From Shimia litoralis (GTDB taxonomy: Bacteria; Pseudomonadota; Alphaproteobacteria; Rhodobacterales; Rhodobacteraceae), in NCBI RefSeq assembly GCF_005518135.1, contig NZ_SULI01000018.1, positions 1-64,000 of the forward strand: a DNA stretch of 64,000 bases. Direction: 5' to 3'. Made by a program: the position numbers and the translations under genes. Positions within the stretch are counted from its first letter, which is position 1. Each line of letters starts with the position of its first letter. The notes beneath the pieces were generated by a model. The model ran no database searches, was not told the origin of the DNA, and saw only the letters and a list, made by a program, of their open reading frames with translations. Of this stretch, positions 19,470-29,600 are shown piece by piece.

Positions 19470-20842
19470 TAGAAATGAAAGGGTTACGCACCTCAGCAAG
19501 TCTGCGCGTAACCGTTTTGGTGGCATTGCTGATATCGGGTTTCTCGGTCATCAGCCTCTCAGTCCAGTACCTGCAGGTGCGTTCCGAGCTGGCGAGAAGT
19601 CAAATCAACGACCTGCAAGCCGATCTAGATGCCTATAGTGCACTCTATGACCAACGGCGAATTCCGGCATTGCGGCAAGCCATGGAGTTTCGTGCAACGG
19701 CACGCCCTACGTACGACTATGTCTATTTGTTGCTAGACAAGAAAGGGCAGGTCCTTGCGGGAAATATCCCCGAGTGGCCAGCAGGCCTTGCCCCCATCGG
19801 AAACGGGTTTCAAACCGACCCCATCGCAGAATTCGAGATGACGACGCCCGACAACCATACGGATGCGTATATCGGTGTGGCGCGCGATTTACCCGGCGGG
19901 TTTCCACTCTTGGTCGCCCACTCGCTAAGTCGACAAACGCAGCTCTTAACGGATCTGCGAAGGCGGATTTTTTATGTCGCTTTGGGGATGAGCGCACTCA
20001 GCATCTTAGGTGGCTGGATGGTCAGCCGCCTTGTCTTGGGGCGGATCAACAGGATCAACCGATTGGCGGACAAGGTCGCACAGGGGGATTTGGATGCACG
20101 CATCCCTGGCCCACAAACACCCGACGAGTTCGGCGCGCTCGAAAATCACTTGCACTATATGCTGGACCGTATTGGCGCATTGCAAAAATCCACATCTGAC
20201 TTGAGCGATGCAATTGCCCACGAGTTGCGCACCCCCTTAAATCGGATACGACAACGGCTGGACGAGCTGGACGCGGATGATGAAACGGTCATCGCGCTTG
20301 AGGCCGAGTTGCAATCCACAGTCGCGATATTTGACGCGCTTCTGGACATTACTGCGGCCGAGGCCGCAACCGGAAGTCAGCCCGGACTCAAGCCCGTCTG
20401 CCTGTCGGATATCTGCCAAAACGTGTTTGATCTGTACGAGCCATTGGCCGAGGATAGACATCTGGAGATGACCTGCGCGCTGCCACCGGACTTGTGGGTG
20501 TTAGGAGATACAAACCTGATTGCCCGTTTGCTCGCGAACGTCTTGGACAATGCCCTCAAATTCACCAGTTCTGGGGATACCGTCCACCTAAGCTTGGTGC
20601 CCAGCGGGATGTATTACAACCTCACGCTTTCCGACTCCGGCCCGGGGCTCCCTAAGGGCCTGCAAGACCGCGCCTTTGAAAGATTCACACGGGGCGATCA
20701 GGTCGACACAGTTCCCGGACATGGATTAGGGCTCGCGCTTGTAAAGGCCATTGCGCTGCGGCATGGCGCAAAACTTAGGATTGTCCCAGATAAAAAAGGG
20801 TTTGCCGTTGAAACCCGATGGCCTAAGCTTGAACAATTGTAA
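19466..20842 (+). CDS. Membrane sensor histidine kinase (EnvZ/PhoQ type)
   Basis: 458 residues. Two transmembrane helices (about 12-34 and 168-190) flank a periplasmic sensor region of some 130 residues; a HAMP linker follows, with R-I-N-R-I-N-R-L-A-D-K-V-A. The dimerisation/phosphorylation motif is A-H-E-L-R-T-P-L with His252, and the ATP domain has N-V-L-D-N-A-L-K, D-S-G-P-G-L and G-H-G-L-G-L-A-L. The periplasmic domain could read an envelope signal such as protease activity or unfolded protein. Overlap with the response regulator gene is ATGA. Confidence 0.95.
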   Translation: MIEMKGLRTSASLRVTVLVALLISGFSVISLSVQYLQVRSELARSQINDLQADLDAYSALYDQRRIPALRQAMEFRATARPTYDYVYLLLDKKGQVLAGNIPEWPAGLAPIGNGFQTDPIAEFEMTTPDNHTDAYIGVARDLPGGFPLLVAHSLSRQTQLLTDLRRRIFYVALGMSALSILGGWMVSRLVLGRINRINRLADKVAQGDLDARIPGPQTPDEFGALENHLHYMLDRIGALQKSTSDLSDAIAHELRTPLNRIRQRLDELDADDETVIALEAELQSTVAIFDALLDITAAEAATGSQPGLKPVCLSDICQNVFDLYEPLAEDRHLEMTCALPPDLWVLGDTNLIARLLANVLDNALKFTSSGDTVHLSLVPSGMYYNLTLSDSGPGLPKGLQDRAFERFTRGDQVDTVPGHGLGLALVKAIALRHGAKLRIVPDKKGFAVETRWPKLEQL

Positions 20843-20864
20843 CAGGCTGGCCCATTTTTTACTG

Positions 20865-22325
20865 ATGATTAAGTCGCTTTCTCCGATGTCTCGCAACGCC
20901 ATGGGTGCCCTTGCCCTCACGATTGCCGGATGCGCCGCCATCAACCAGCCAATCAACAAACCCATCTCTGCTGGGCAATCCTCATCATCCGCCGACACCT
21001 CGTTTATCCCTGAAAATTTGGACGATAGTGTTTATATCGGCTTGGCGTTTTCAGGCGGCGGCACGCGCGCCTCGGCGTTTGCCCACGGCATGTTGACCGA
21101 ATTGCAAGCCACCAGCCGATCCAAGTCCAACCCTGACGGGCTGTTAAAACACGTCCGTCTGGTCACTGGCGTCTCTGGTGGGTCGGTCACTGCGGCCTAT
21201 TATGGCCTGCGTGGGCCAAAGGGGCTAAGCACCTATCGCGACGGCTATCTTGTCAAAGATGGCGAAAAATACATGTCTACATCGGCCTTCAACCCCATCA
21301 CCCTTTCCAAGGGCATATCGGGCGGGGTGAACAGCCGTGACACCTTTGCGCGATTTATGGACGAAACGATTTTCCATGGGGCAACTTACAAAGAACTGTT
21401 GAAAAACAGGGATATCCAAACGTGGATAAATGCCAGCGATATCGCCAACAACGCACCATTCCTGTTCACACCAGAGACATTTGACGCACTGTGTAGTGAT
21501 CTGTCTCAGCTGCCCATTTCAGAGGCCGTAGCAGCATCCGCTGCGGTGCCTCTTGTCTTTAGCCCGATCGTGCTCAAGTCACATCAAGGCTGTAAATATA
21601 CCGAACCTGATTGGCTGGTTGCAGCACGCCACAACCCCGAGTCGACCTCGGCAATGCGGGCCTATGCGCAAGCCCTTGAAAGTTATCGAGATCCCGCAAA
21701 AGTCCGGTATGTGAAACTGTTGGACGGGGCTGTGACGGATAACTTTGGGACCACAGGTCTTTCCGTAGCACGCGCCAAGGCCAAAAACTCGTATGGGCCC
21801 TTAACCGAGCGCCAAGCCGTACAAATCAAGCGCATGCTGTTTCTGGTTGCGGATGCGGGCACACAAAAAGATTACCGCTGGACCCAGAATATCAAAGGCC
21901 CCGGCGGGCTTCAGTTGGCACAGTCGATCGCCAGCAGTGCAACGGGGGCCGCAACACGTGTCGGGTACGACGTGATGCGTCTAACACTGCGCAATTGGCA
22001 CGCCGATCTTATCGATTTCCGATGTGGTCTTTCGCCTGACGATGTGGTGCGGCTGCGTGGGCATTCCGAAAACTGGGACTGTGCGGACGTAAAACTGTTT
22101 GTCGGGGACATTTCCTTTGCAGACTTAGATGCGGATATGCGCCGTCAGCTCAACGAAATTCCAACGCGTTTGACGTTGCCCGCACCGCAAGTGGACCTTG
22201 CCATTCTTGCAGGACGCGAAAGCACTCGCCGCAGTTCGGAGTTCAACGGATTTCTGAAAAGCCTGAAACAGTCTGCGTCAACCGTGTCACCAAATGCACG
22301 GCGCATCACCCCGATCAAGAATTAA
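20865..22325 (+). CDS. Patatin-like phospholipase lipoprotein
   Basis: 486 residues. The N-terminus is a lipoprotein signal with lipobox T-I-A-G-C (Cys23 from this ATG; a second ATG seven codons later is also possible). The patatin core has the oxyanion loop F-S-G-G-G-T-R (62-68), the nucleophile motif G-V-S-G-G (Ser104) and the D-G-A motif (Asp287), i.e. the full Ser-Asp dyad. Such enzymes hydrolyse acyl chains from phospholipids. A lipidated patatin would act at a membrane surface, probably in the outer membrane. It sits between the sensor kinase and the second caspase on the same strand, implying joint regulation. Confidence 0.88.
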   Translation: MIKSLSPMSRNAMGALALTIAGCAAINQPINKPISAGQSSSSADTSFIPENLDDSVYIGLAFSGGGTRASAFAHGMLTELQATSRSKSNPDGLLKHVRLVTGVSGGSVTAAYYGLRGPKGLSTYRDGYLVKDGEKYMSTSAFNPITLSKGISGGVNSRDTFARFMDETIFHGATYKELLKNRDIQTWINASDIANNAPFLFTPETFDALCSDLSQLPISEAVAASAAVPLVFSPIVLKSHQGCKYTEPDWLVAARHNPESTSAMRAYAQALESYRDPAKVRYVKLLDGAVTDNFGTTGLSVARAKAKNSYGPLTERQAVQIKRMLFLVADAGTQKDYRWTQNIKGPGGLQLAQSIASSATGAATRVGYDVMRLTLRNWHADLIDFRCGLSPDDVVRLRGHSENWDCADVKLFVGDISFADLDADMRRQLNEIPTRLTLPAPQVDLAILAGRESTRRSSEFNGFLKSLKQSASTVSPNARRITPIKN

Positions 22326-22414
22326 CGAACATTATGACGGGGCCTGGATGACAAATTCCTTTAACATTCGGCACAGGCTTGCATCATCCCTGTTGCGCAT
22401 TATCCTTCCTGACC

Positions 22415-24472
22415 ATGGGTAAAGCAATTTTCAGATCACGCCTCACAGTCCCACTTATTGTTATGGCGCCCGCCATGGCCAGTTTTGCCATGCCTGCTGC
22501 GGCCGAAACCCACGCCGTGCTTGTTGGCGTTAGCGACTATCTCTATCTGGATGCAGATCTTAAGGGCCCGGCGAATGACGTTGCTTTGATGGCCCAAGCC
22601 CTCACCGCACGCGGCGTCCCCCCCGAAAACATCACGATCCTGACATCTGATGGCACGCACCTTGCAGATACGTATTCCATCAAGCCGCCAGAACGGCACA
22701 ACATTTTGGCCGCGCTTGAGGACCTTGCCAAGGTGACAGCCACTGGCGACACCGCGCTCTTTTACTTTTCGGGGCACGGATCGCAGGCGCCCGACATCGA
22801 TGGTGACGAACAAGGCGGCTATGACGAGATTTTCCTGCCGTCTGATGCCAAGAATTGGAAAGGCGCGATTGGCGCCGTGGAAAATGCCATAGTAGATGAC
22901 GAGTTGCGCGAAAAAATGACGGCCATCACCCAAGATGGCGCGCAATTGGTTGGTATCGTGGATGCCTGTCATTCTGGCACCGGATTTCGCGCGATCGGCG
23001 CGAAAGGGGTGGCGCGCTATGTCGCCCCGGAAAGTCTGGGCATTCCACAGGCAACCTTGAGTGATGGCACAGTCACACCAACCGCTTTGGATGGTGAGTT
23101 TGTCTTCTTGTATTCGTCACAATCCGATCAAAGATCATTTGAATACCCTCTTACCAGCACTGGAGATTCTCCTGCGTGGTACGGGGATTTCACCCGCAGC
23201 ATTGCTACTGCTTTGCAACACCATCCGGACCTGACCTATGAGCAGTTGCTGGAAGTCACACGCAAGGACATGCGGCGCGCGTCGGCCACAGCGACACAAA
23301 CACCGGATGCCGAAGGCCCTCTATTGGACACACCTGTTTTTGGGTCTGCGCCGGATACACAAACACGCCTCTCAACCCAGAATGGCACGTTGTTGAGTGG
23401 CGCCCTAGATGGGCTGACCGTTGGGGCCGAAATTGCCATTTTCGACTCCCTTGAGGCCGAGCAGAGCTTGGGGACCGCAAGGGTCGTATCGATTACCGCA
23501 ACAACATCAAAACTGGCCCCCTCTGGAGAGTTCATTATGCCCGAAACGGCATATGCAGAAATCTTGCATCCAGGTGCACCAGAGGCGATGATCATTGCCC
23601 CGCCTACCGCGGTGGACACATTTGATGGTTATCACTACCGCCCGCTTGAGGACGCGATCGACCAGATGTCATTGGATGGTGTTGTGCTTTCTGACGTCGA
23701 CTTTGACGCTGCGCTTTTTTTCACCCAAGGCGGCATTGCCATCACTGGGCCCGATGGTGTGCTTGATCCCCACGGGCCAGAAACGTCACCACGCTTTTTT
23801 CCATCCGACGACGGCAACATCACAACAGATTTGCGCGCGTGGATCGAACGGGCCGCACAAGCCTTCACCCTGCGGCGCGCCTTGGCGTTGGCCGAAGGTG
23901 GACACAAGGGCTTTAGCCTTGGGCGTGGCGGCGTAAAAATTGACCTAACACGGAAAAAAGGTCAGCTCTCTGGCGCGAAATGCGCGACCAAACCCGCCGA
24001 GGAAAGCGCCATCGTATCTGGTGACGCTTTGATCCATTGCGACCAGCTGTGGTTGGAGATCAAAAATCTATCCACCAAAGCCCAAGACATCACGGTGCTT
24101 TATATTGACGGCGCATTTCAGATCGATGCCCTTTGGCCTCAGGGCACCCTGTCTAACCGTTTGGCGTCAGGAGAAACCAAACGCCTTGGGTTTCAGATGG
24201 AAAATTGGGATCACGACGGCCTTGGCTTAAGTGCTTTTGAAGAATTGATTGTATTGTCTGTCCCCGCAACGGCTGATGGGCCGCGTACTGTTCTCAGCGC
24301 TCTGGCAGAGACGAGCACCCCACGAGACACGGACGCCAGCGGTCTTGAAGCTTATCTACGGGCGGCAACATCCCCAGACACGACCACCCGCGCCTTATCT
24401 TTAAATACCAAAATCTCACCTCTTAAAGTTCACCGTTTCGGCCTGGAGATATTGCCTCAGGCCACACCCTAA
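22415..24472 (+). CDS. Exported caspase-family (C14) protease, second copy
   Basis: 685 residues from the ATG at 22415; the frame is open to 22379 but lacks a better start. The signal peptide ends about residue 30 (M-P-A-A-A-E). The caspase domain has H-A-V-L-V-G, the catalytic histidine in Y-F-S-G-H-G-S-Q (His121) and cysteine in D-A-C-H-S-G (Cys185), again with the acidic residue that in metacaspases favours basic P1. The region between H and C (G-G-Y-D-E-I-F-L-P ... V-D-D-E-L) is shared with the copy at 14506-16593. The C-terminal part has an immunoglobulin-like DUF4384-type segment around T-V-L-Y-I-D-G-A-F-Q-I. It precedes the S1 protease gene by 42 bases. Confidence 0.9.
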   Translation: MGKAIFRSRLTVPLIVMAPAMASFAMPAAAETHAVLVGVSDYLYLDADLKGPANDVALMAQALTARGVPPENITILTSDGTHLADTYSIKPPERHNILAALEDLAKVTATGDTALFYFSGHGSQAPDIDGDEQGGYDEIFLPSDAKNWKGAIGAVENAIVDDELREKMTAITQDGAQLVGIVDACHSGTGFRAIGAKGVARYVAPESLGIPQATLSDGTVTPTALDGEFVFLYSSQSDQRSFEYPLTSTGDSPAWYGDFTRSIATALQHHPDLTYEQLLEVTRKDMRRASATATQTPDAEGPLLDTPVFGSAPDTQTRLSTQNGTLLSGALDGLTVGAEIAIFDSLEAEQSLGTARVVSITATTSKLAPSGEFIMPETAYAEILHPGAPEAMIIAPPTAVDTFDGYHYRPLEDAIDQMSLDGVVLSDVDFDAALFFTQGGIAITGPDGVLDPHGPETSPRFFPSDDGNITTDLRAWIERAAQAFTLRRALALAEGGHKGFSLGRGGVKIDLTRKKGQLSGAKCATKPAEESAIVSGDALIHCDQLWLEIKNLSTKAQDITVLYIDGAFQIDALWPQGTLSNRLASGETKRLGFQMENWDHDGLGLSAFEELIVLSVPATADGPRTVLSALAETSTPRDTDASGLEAYLRAATSPDTTTRALSLNTKISPLKVHRFGLEILPQATP

Positions 24473-24514
24473 AGCGCGCACCCTCTACGCCGCTCATTTG
24501 CAGGAGAAGTATCA

Positions 24515-25576
24515 ATGAAAAAAAAGAGTCTTATCGTAAGTAGCGTCGTACTGTCATTTGTATTGGCGGCAGGCAGTCAAGCGCAGGAATTCAACCCACC
24601 GTCGCCGGATGCAACATTGGCGTCCCCTTTTGCATATGCGGAAAGCCAGAAGAAGGCCGAGCACGCCAAAGAGGTCGCAGCAAGCGACAGCGGGTCAAAG
24701 GTTATTGGCGGTGAGGTCTCGCGCGAGGGCGCGTGGCCTTGGCAAGTTGCCCTTGTTATTGGTGGGCAAAATCCATCTCCTGACTCACAGTTCTGTGGCG
24801 GGTCAATGATTTTGGATAACTGGGTTCTGACCGCGGCCCACTGCATCCACATGGCCGACGACCAAGGCGTGTATCGCGATATCCACCCAAGTCGCTTTGC
24901 GGTGGTCGCCGGGACAAATAAACTGGACGGTGGATCAGGTGATATGATCCCGGTCGAGGCTGTCTTCCGGCACCCGTCCTATGATGGCAATGAATTTGAT
25001 CACGATGTTGCCCTGATCAAGCTCCAGCGTGCGCCACGTGTCCGCTATGAAACCATCAAGGTTCCAGATGCCGAGTTTGGCGATATTCTAGAGCGGCCCG
25101 GTGTCACCACGATTGTGACGGGTTGGGGACTGACCGAAGGCGGCAACCACCCTGATCGCCTTCATGAAACGCAGATCCAGATGCTCGATCGTGACATGTG
25201 CAACTCTATGTTGCTGGAAGCGCGCGCGACCGAAGCCGTCAAGGGATTTGGTTTCGCGGCACAGGTCTTGGGCATGAACACGGCGACGGCCCAAAGTGCA
25301 TGGGAAGAATTCATCCGCCACGTTCGTGACCCCCTCACCGCCAACATGATCTGTTCAGGATCGCTGGCGGGTGGCAAGACATCTTGCCAAGGAGACAGCG
25401 GCGGCCCATTGGTTGTTCCGCTCAATGACGGGTCTTATATTCAGGCCGGTATCGTGAGCTGGGGATTGTCCAGCGGTAACGGCAAAACATGTGCCGAAGA
25501 CGCGATCTTTTCTGCATATACGCGCACCGCGAACTATGTGGATTGGCTAAATCAAACGATCCAATCCAACGACTAA
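24515..25576 (+). CDS. Secreted chymotrypsin-fold (S1A) serine protease with zymogen-type junction
   Basis: 353 residues. The signal peptide ends near S-Q-A-Q (24). A propeptide of about 38 residues ends at S-K-V-I-G-G, where Lys62-Val63 matches the classical activation cleavage site. The triad is His109 (T-A-A-H-C), Asp164 (D-H-D-V-A-L-I) and Ser295 (G-D-S-G-G-P-L). The residue six before the nucleophile, Asp189 in trypsin, is Thr289, and the position equal to 226 looks like Ser, so trypsin-like Arg/Lys specificity is unlikely. An insertion of about 35 residues precedes the last cysteine-bridged strand. GGAG precedes the ATG. It is the last gene of the plus-strand run and is followed by a terminator. 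Confidence 0.92.
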   Translation: MKKKSLIVSSVVLSFVLAAGSQAQEFNPPSPDATLASPFAYAESQKKAEHAKEVAASDSGSKVIGGEVSREGAWPWQVALVIGGQNPSPDSQFCGGSMILDNWVLTAAHCIHMADDQGVYRDIHPSRFAVVAGTNKLDGGSGDMIPVEAVFRHPSYDGNEFDHDVALIKLQRAPRVRYETIKVPDAEFGDILERPGVTTIVTGWGLTEGGNHPDRLHETQIQMLDRDMCNSMLLEARATEAVKGFGFAAQVLGMNTATAQSAWEEFIRHVRDPLTANMICSGSLAGGKTSCQGDSGGPLVVPLNDGSYIQAGIVSWGLSSGNGKTCAEDAIFSAYTRTANYVDWLNQTIQSND

Positions 25577-25598
25577 GACATCACCATTGACACCTTAG

Positions 25599-25627
25599 AG
25601 CCCGCCCAATGCTTGGGTGGGCTTTTT
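25599..25627 (+). terminator. Rho-independent terminator after the S1 protease gene
   Basis: AGCCCGCCC (25599-25607) pairs with GGGTGGGCT (25615-25623) with one wobble, loop of seven bases, followed by a T-run. Confidence 0.85.
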
Positions 25628-25676
25628 CATGGCTGTGTACCAACACCAATGTGAACGGACAGAGCTAGTTGGCCAA

Positions 25677-25707
25677 CACAAAAAGGGTGCCCGCTTTCAC
25701 GGGCACC
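25677..25707 (-). terminator. Rho-independent terminator after the second small beta protein
   Basis: A perfect stem GGTGCCCG/CGGGCACC (25686-25693 with 25700-25707), six-base loop. On the minus strand it is followed by CTTTTTG. It faces the plus-strand terminator. Confidence 0.85.
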
Positions 25708-25738
25708 ATCCAGTCTTGGGGAGAGAGGTCGTCTGGGA

Positions 25739-26449
25739 TTAATTGGTCAGCAAATAATAGCTGTTGCGCACGCGGCCCTGGTTCACGACACCGACAAGGA
25801 AATACCCATCCCAACGCGGTGTGAACGAGCAATACAGCTGGTCGGAATAGCTCACGTCTTTGCAGATCACATTGCCATTTTCATCAGTTACCAACAGATC
25901 AAGATCCGCATCGCCGTCGCCGACAATCGCGAGTTCAGCAAGTGACCCGCCATAGAACGGAACCGAGAACACGTCGGTGCGTCCGGCCCGCAGCCGGCTT
26001 AGGGTCCGTGAAGGCCCGCCAATACGACCGCGTGCGCCTTCGGCTTCGGCGTCTTCAATCAAGCCCATCACCGTGGGATCACCCGCAGCAAGTTCCTTGG
26101 CAGAGGCCAACATCATCTCGGCGGTCACAGGAGAATCCACGCCATCGCCGCCATCTGCAACTTCGCCGGCACCTTCAGTTGGCTTGTTCTCAACGTCTCT
26201 TTCTACATCTTCTACTTCGATCGACATTGTAATCTGTGCTGCAGCCAAAACGGCCAATGCGTTGCCGCTTTCCATACCATAAGAATACAGGTTCTGAGCC
26301 ATCGCCAATTGCGCGACGGGGCCTTGGGCACCCTGCGCCCCTTGGGTGTGGTTGCTGCCACTTTTATCTTCGGCGAACGCCGCTGGTGCGGCAGCCACAA
26401 ACAGGGCAGCAGCACATGTCAGCGCCATATTTTTCAATTGGAAGTTCAT
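25739..26449 (-). CDS. Small secreted protein with C-terminal PPC-like beta domain (paralogue 2)
   Basis: 236 residues from the ATG at 26449 (AAAGG upstream; a GTG five codons earlier is less likely). The signal peptide ends at A-A-F-A (26). A helical part follows (L-Y-S-Y-G-M-E ... L-A-A-A-Q-I), then an acidic Gly-rich stretch (about 78-106), then A-R-G-R-I-G-G-P (Arg142-Ile143), then a beta domain with A-D-L-D-L-L-V, two cysteines and the ending N-S-Y-Y-L-L-T-N. It matches the protein at 16604-17260 in order of parts and in both ends. The R-I-G-G string resembles a protease activation site. It has its own promoter region and terminator, so it can be made in amounts different from the proteases. 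Confidence 0.8.
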   Translation of the reverse strand: MNFQLKNMALTCAAALFVAAAPAAFAEDKSGSNHTQGAQGAQGPVAQLAMAQNLYSYGMESGNALAVLAAAQITMSIEVEDVERDVENKPTEGAGEVADGGDGVDSPVTAEMMLASAKELAAGDPTVMGLIEDAEAEGARGRIGGPSRTLSRLRAGRTDVFSVPFYGGSLAELAIVGDGDADLDLLVTDENGNVICKDVSYSDQLYCSFTPRWDGYFLVGVVNQGRVRNSYYLLTN

Positions 26450-26618
26450 TTCAGAGCCTTTCACTTTTCAAACGCGTTGCACCAAATTTTCGAGGCGCAC
26501 AAAACTATAACAAAAGCCTGTCACCTCTCGCGGAAAAAATGAACCCCCTTTTTGGTGACAAAGACCGTTAGTATCCGCTCTTTTTTGGCCACTTCAGGCA
26601 TTTTACCCTGCCGCAAGG

Positions 26619-29600
26619 TCAATCGATCGCGCCTTCACCGACCAAGACAAACGGGGCCCAAAAACGCGGATGGCTGTGTCTGTTGTCATCAGAATTGTCC
26701 AACAATTCCAGAATTGAAGCCTGTAACGCCTTAGACCGCCCAACTGGCGTTTCGGCCTGTAGATGAGACAACATACCCGTCGTCAAAGCGGAGGTCGCAT
26801 AGTCATCAACTGGCCAATGTGACACCAATATCGACCGAGCCCCCGCGAAAATAAACGACCGTGCCAAACCGGACAGACCCTCTGCACCCGGTGTGCCATC
26901 CCCCGCAGCAGTATTGCAGGCAGACAGTATAATGAGATCAGCAGAGAGCTTGAGTTGCGCAGCTTCGGAAGCAGTCAACAAGGCATCATCAGTTGAGGTC
27001 GGCGACATCGGTGGCGTGAAGACCAACGCAGGTTCTTCCAAACCAACGAGCCCCCCCGATACAAGGCCGTGCGTGGCAAACGCCAACACCTGTGTATTGG
27101 AAAGATCGCTTTGTTTCACACGTGCCTCGGTCGCATTTGACGCCAAAAAAATGGACTCGGATCCGACCCCCATCACATCGGCTTGGGCGCGCAGCTCGGT
27201 CTCTGTAAAAGGAAGAGGCGCCAAATTTGCAACGCGCGACACCTGTTCGTAGACACCTCGGGTCACAACGCCCTCTCCTAATGTCACGCCCTGCCCGTCT
27301 AAGTCATCTTGGTATCCTAACACGGGATTCCCAAAGCCGGTGAACGGGTGTTTTTCCGTGGACGGTGACGCCTCGGGGCGTGCGCGCCGCAAGCTTCGTA
27401 AACTCGACACGTTGGGCAGCGTGCTCATCGCGTATTTTCGGATCAACCAATCACTTTGGCGCAGATCATCCGCAGATGTGTCCGCCCCTTGTGGGGGCGA
27501 CGTCAGGAGCACCGCCAACGGCAAGCTGTTCAAGGGCGCGTCCACGACGCTGATCAAATGGTCAATGTCTTCGAGAACATGGGCCACCGGCGCCAAGATA
27601 TCGAGATACAGTTCATACGCCATAGCACGATCAAACGGCGCCACCGAGGCTACAAACCCTGCATCAAGGGACTCGGCCGAACGGTTGTCAGATGTCACAT
27701 CAAGCATCGCCCGCAGCGTCCGTACCCGGCTGTCCAGGTCTGCACGGGGAAGGTCCGCACGATGCCAAGCAGAGTGGCGTTTGCCAATAGCCCAAACATA
27801 AAGGTAGCTCTCGGTTGACAAGGTCAGCACCATGGCCTCGCGATCCCCCAAAATACTCTGCACGTCGTGTCGCGACATAGGCAATGGATCGGTGAGTTCC
27901 TGAAACGCAGGAAACTCATCCAGCAACTTTTGATCTATCTCCGAAATCTGTTTGCGGATCGCGTCAATCTTAGACTGCGTTTCCGCCACCTTTGCCTCTG
28001 AAGCTGCCCCATCTTGCAACACAAATTTTGAAAAAGCGCCCTGCAATTGCGCCAAGACATCCGCCAATTCCTGACGCGTCCGCAGCATTCCAGACAGGGC
28101 GACATCATTTGCCGCCACGCGTGCGGCAGCCTGTTCCATCGCTTTGCCAGCTGCTGTGGTCGACAGATTCTGGGTTGCCAGAAACGAGTTGTCTCGAATT
28201 TCGGCAACCACTGCGGCGTCGGCCTTAAGCGTAGCCCCATATTCCCACCCAATATACGCCTCGTCAGCCACCCTGAGACGGTCGAACTCGGCGTTTGATG
28301 CGACCTTGACGCCCGAGCTTTTGGCCAGCCCACGGAGCCGCCCAAAATAGAGTTCGTTAGAACGGCGCACATTTTGGTATGCATCCCCCAACAGGCCCAA
28401 AGCAAATTCTGCGCCAACCCGTTCATATAGCAGGCCGGACAGGAGCAAACCCGACTGATACTCAGGAGACGGAATTGCGCGCTCGGCTTGCTCATACAGT
28501 AAGAGCGCCTTTTGAGGCTGATCCGCAAAGTTCAACGCATGCCCCAAGGTTTGCATCAGCAACACTTGGTCTTCCGGCGCAAGACTTGCTACGAAATCGT
28601 GATCCTGAACATATGGCGCGGCAACGTCGATGGCCTGTTGGTATTCTCCCACTCGGAACAGCGCATAGCAATAATTTGCAAGCACAGCTGCAACGTATTT
28701 TGACGAAGCTTCCCCTGTCGAAATCTCTTCAAAGGACTGGCGAAACAATACCATCGCAAGGCGACTATCGCCCATCATTTCCAACATATTCGCCTGACGG
28801 ACAGTCAGTACAGCAAGCACATCGTTGCGGTAATATTTGCCATTGCGATACATCGCGATCGCCCGGTCAATCGTCTTGAGCGCGTCATCGCTTTGGCCTG
28901 TCTCGAATAGAGAATCCGCATAGTTCACCATACCCACAACCTGCCAGATGTGGCCTTCGGGCAACATGGTGGTAAGCTGCTTGATAACACCCGCCAAGAC
29001 GGATTGGGTGTTCTCCGCGCTCAAAAGCCCCGCAGCCGAGTTCAGTCGAAACATCGTGGCAAGAGTGACCGCCAGATGGGGGGCTTCGTGTGCTTGTATC
29101 ACCCTCAATGTGCGTTCCAAATGCGCCTCGGCCTCAAGATACGCTCCATGGCGATAGTACGGATCCACCAAACTTAGCATAATCCAAATTCGCCACATGC
29201 CCTGTCCCCAACTTTCCGGGGGCATCTCTTTCAAGGTCCGAAACGCCGCAAACTTCACATGTGGCTGATCCGCCAAATCCGCCCACGACATCTGAAGAAC
29301 CAAACCGATCGCACGGTGCTGGGGCGTGATATCCTCTCGTTGCAAGAAACGGTCCAGTGTGGGCCCAACTGCGTTCCACTGCCACTCGACGCCCCAAACA
29401 TGCGACATGACATCAATAATATCAAAAATTGGATCGGTTGGCCGAAGCTCGGACTGTTCGGGAACACTTAACTGTCGTGCACGCTTTAGATGCGCTTGCG
29501 CTTGTTCTACTTCCCCGATCAGCGCGAAGTATAAAGCCAGATTTATCTCCAGGAGTGACTCGCTCTGGCCTTGAGACTGCAGAGACAACAGGCGGTTTTC

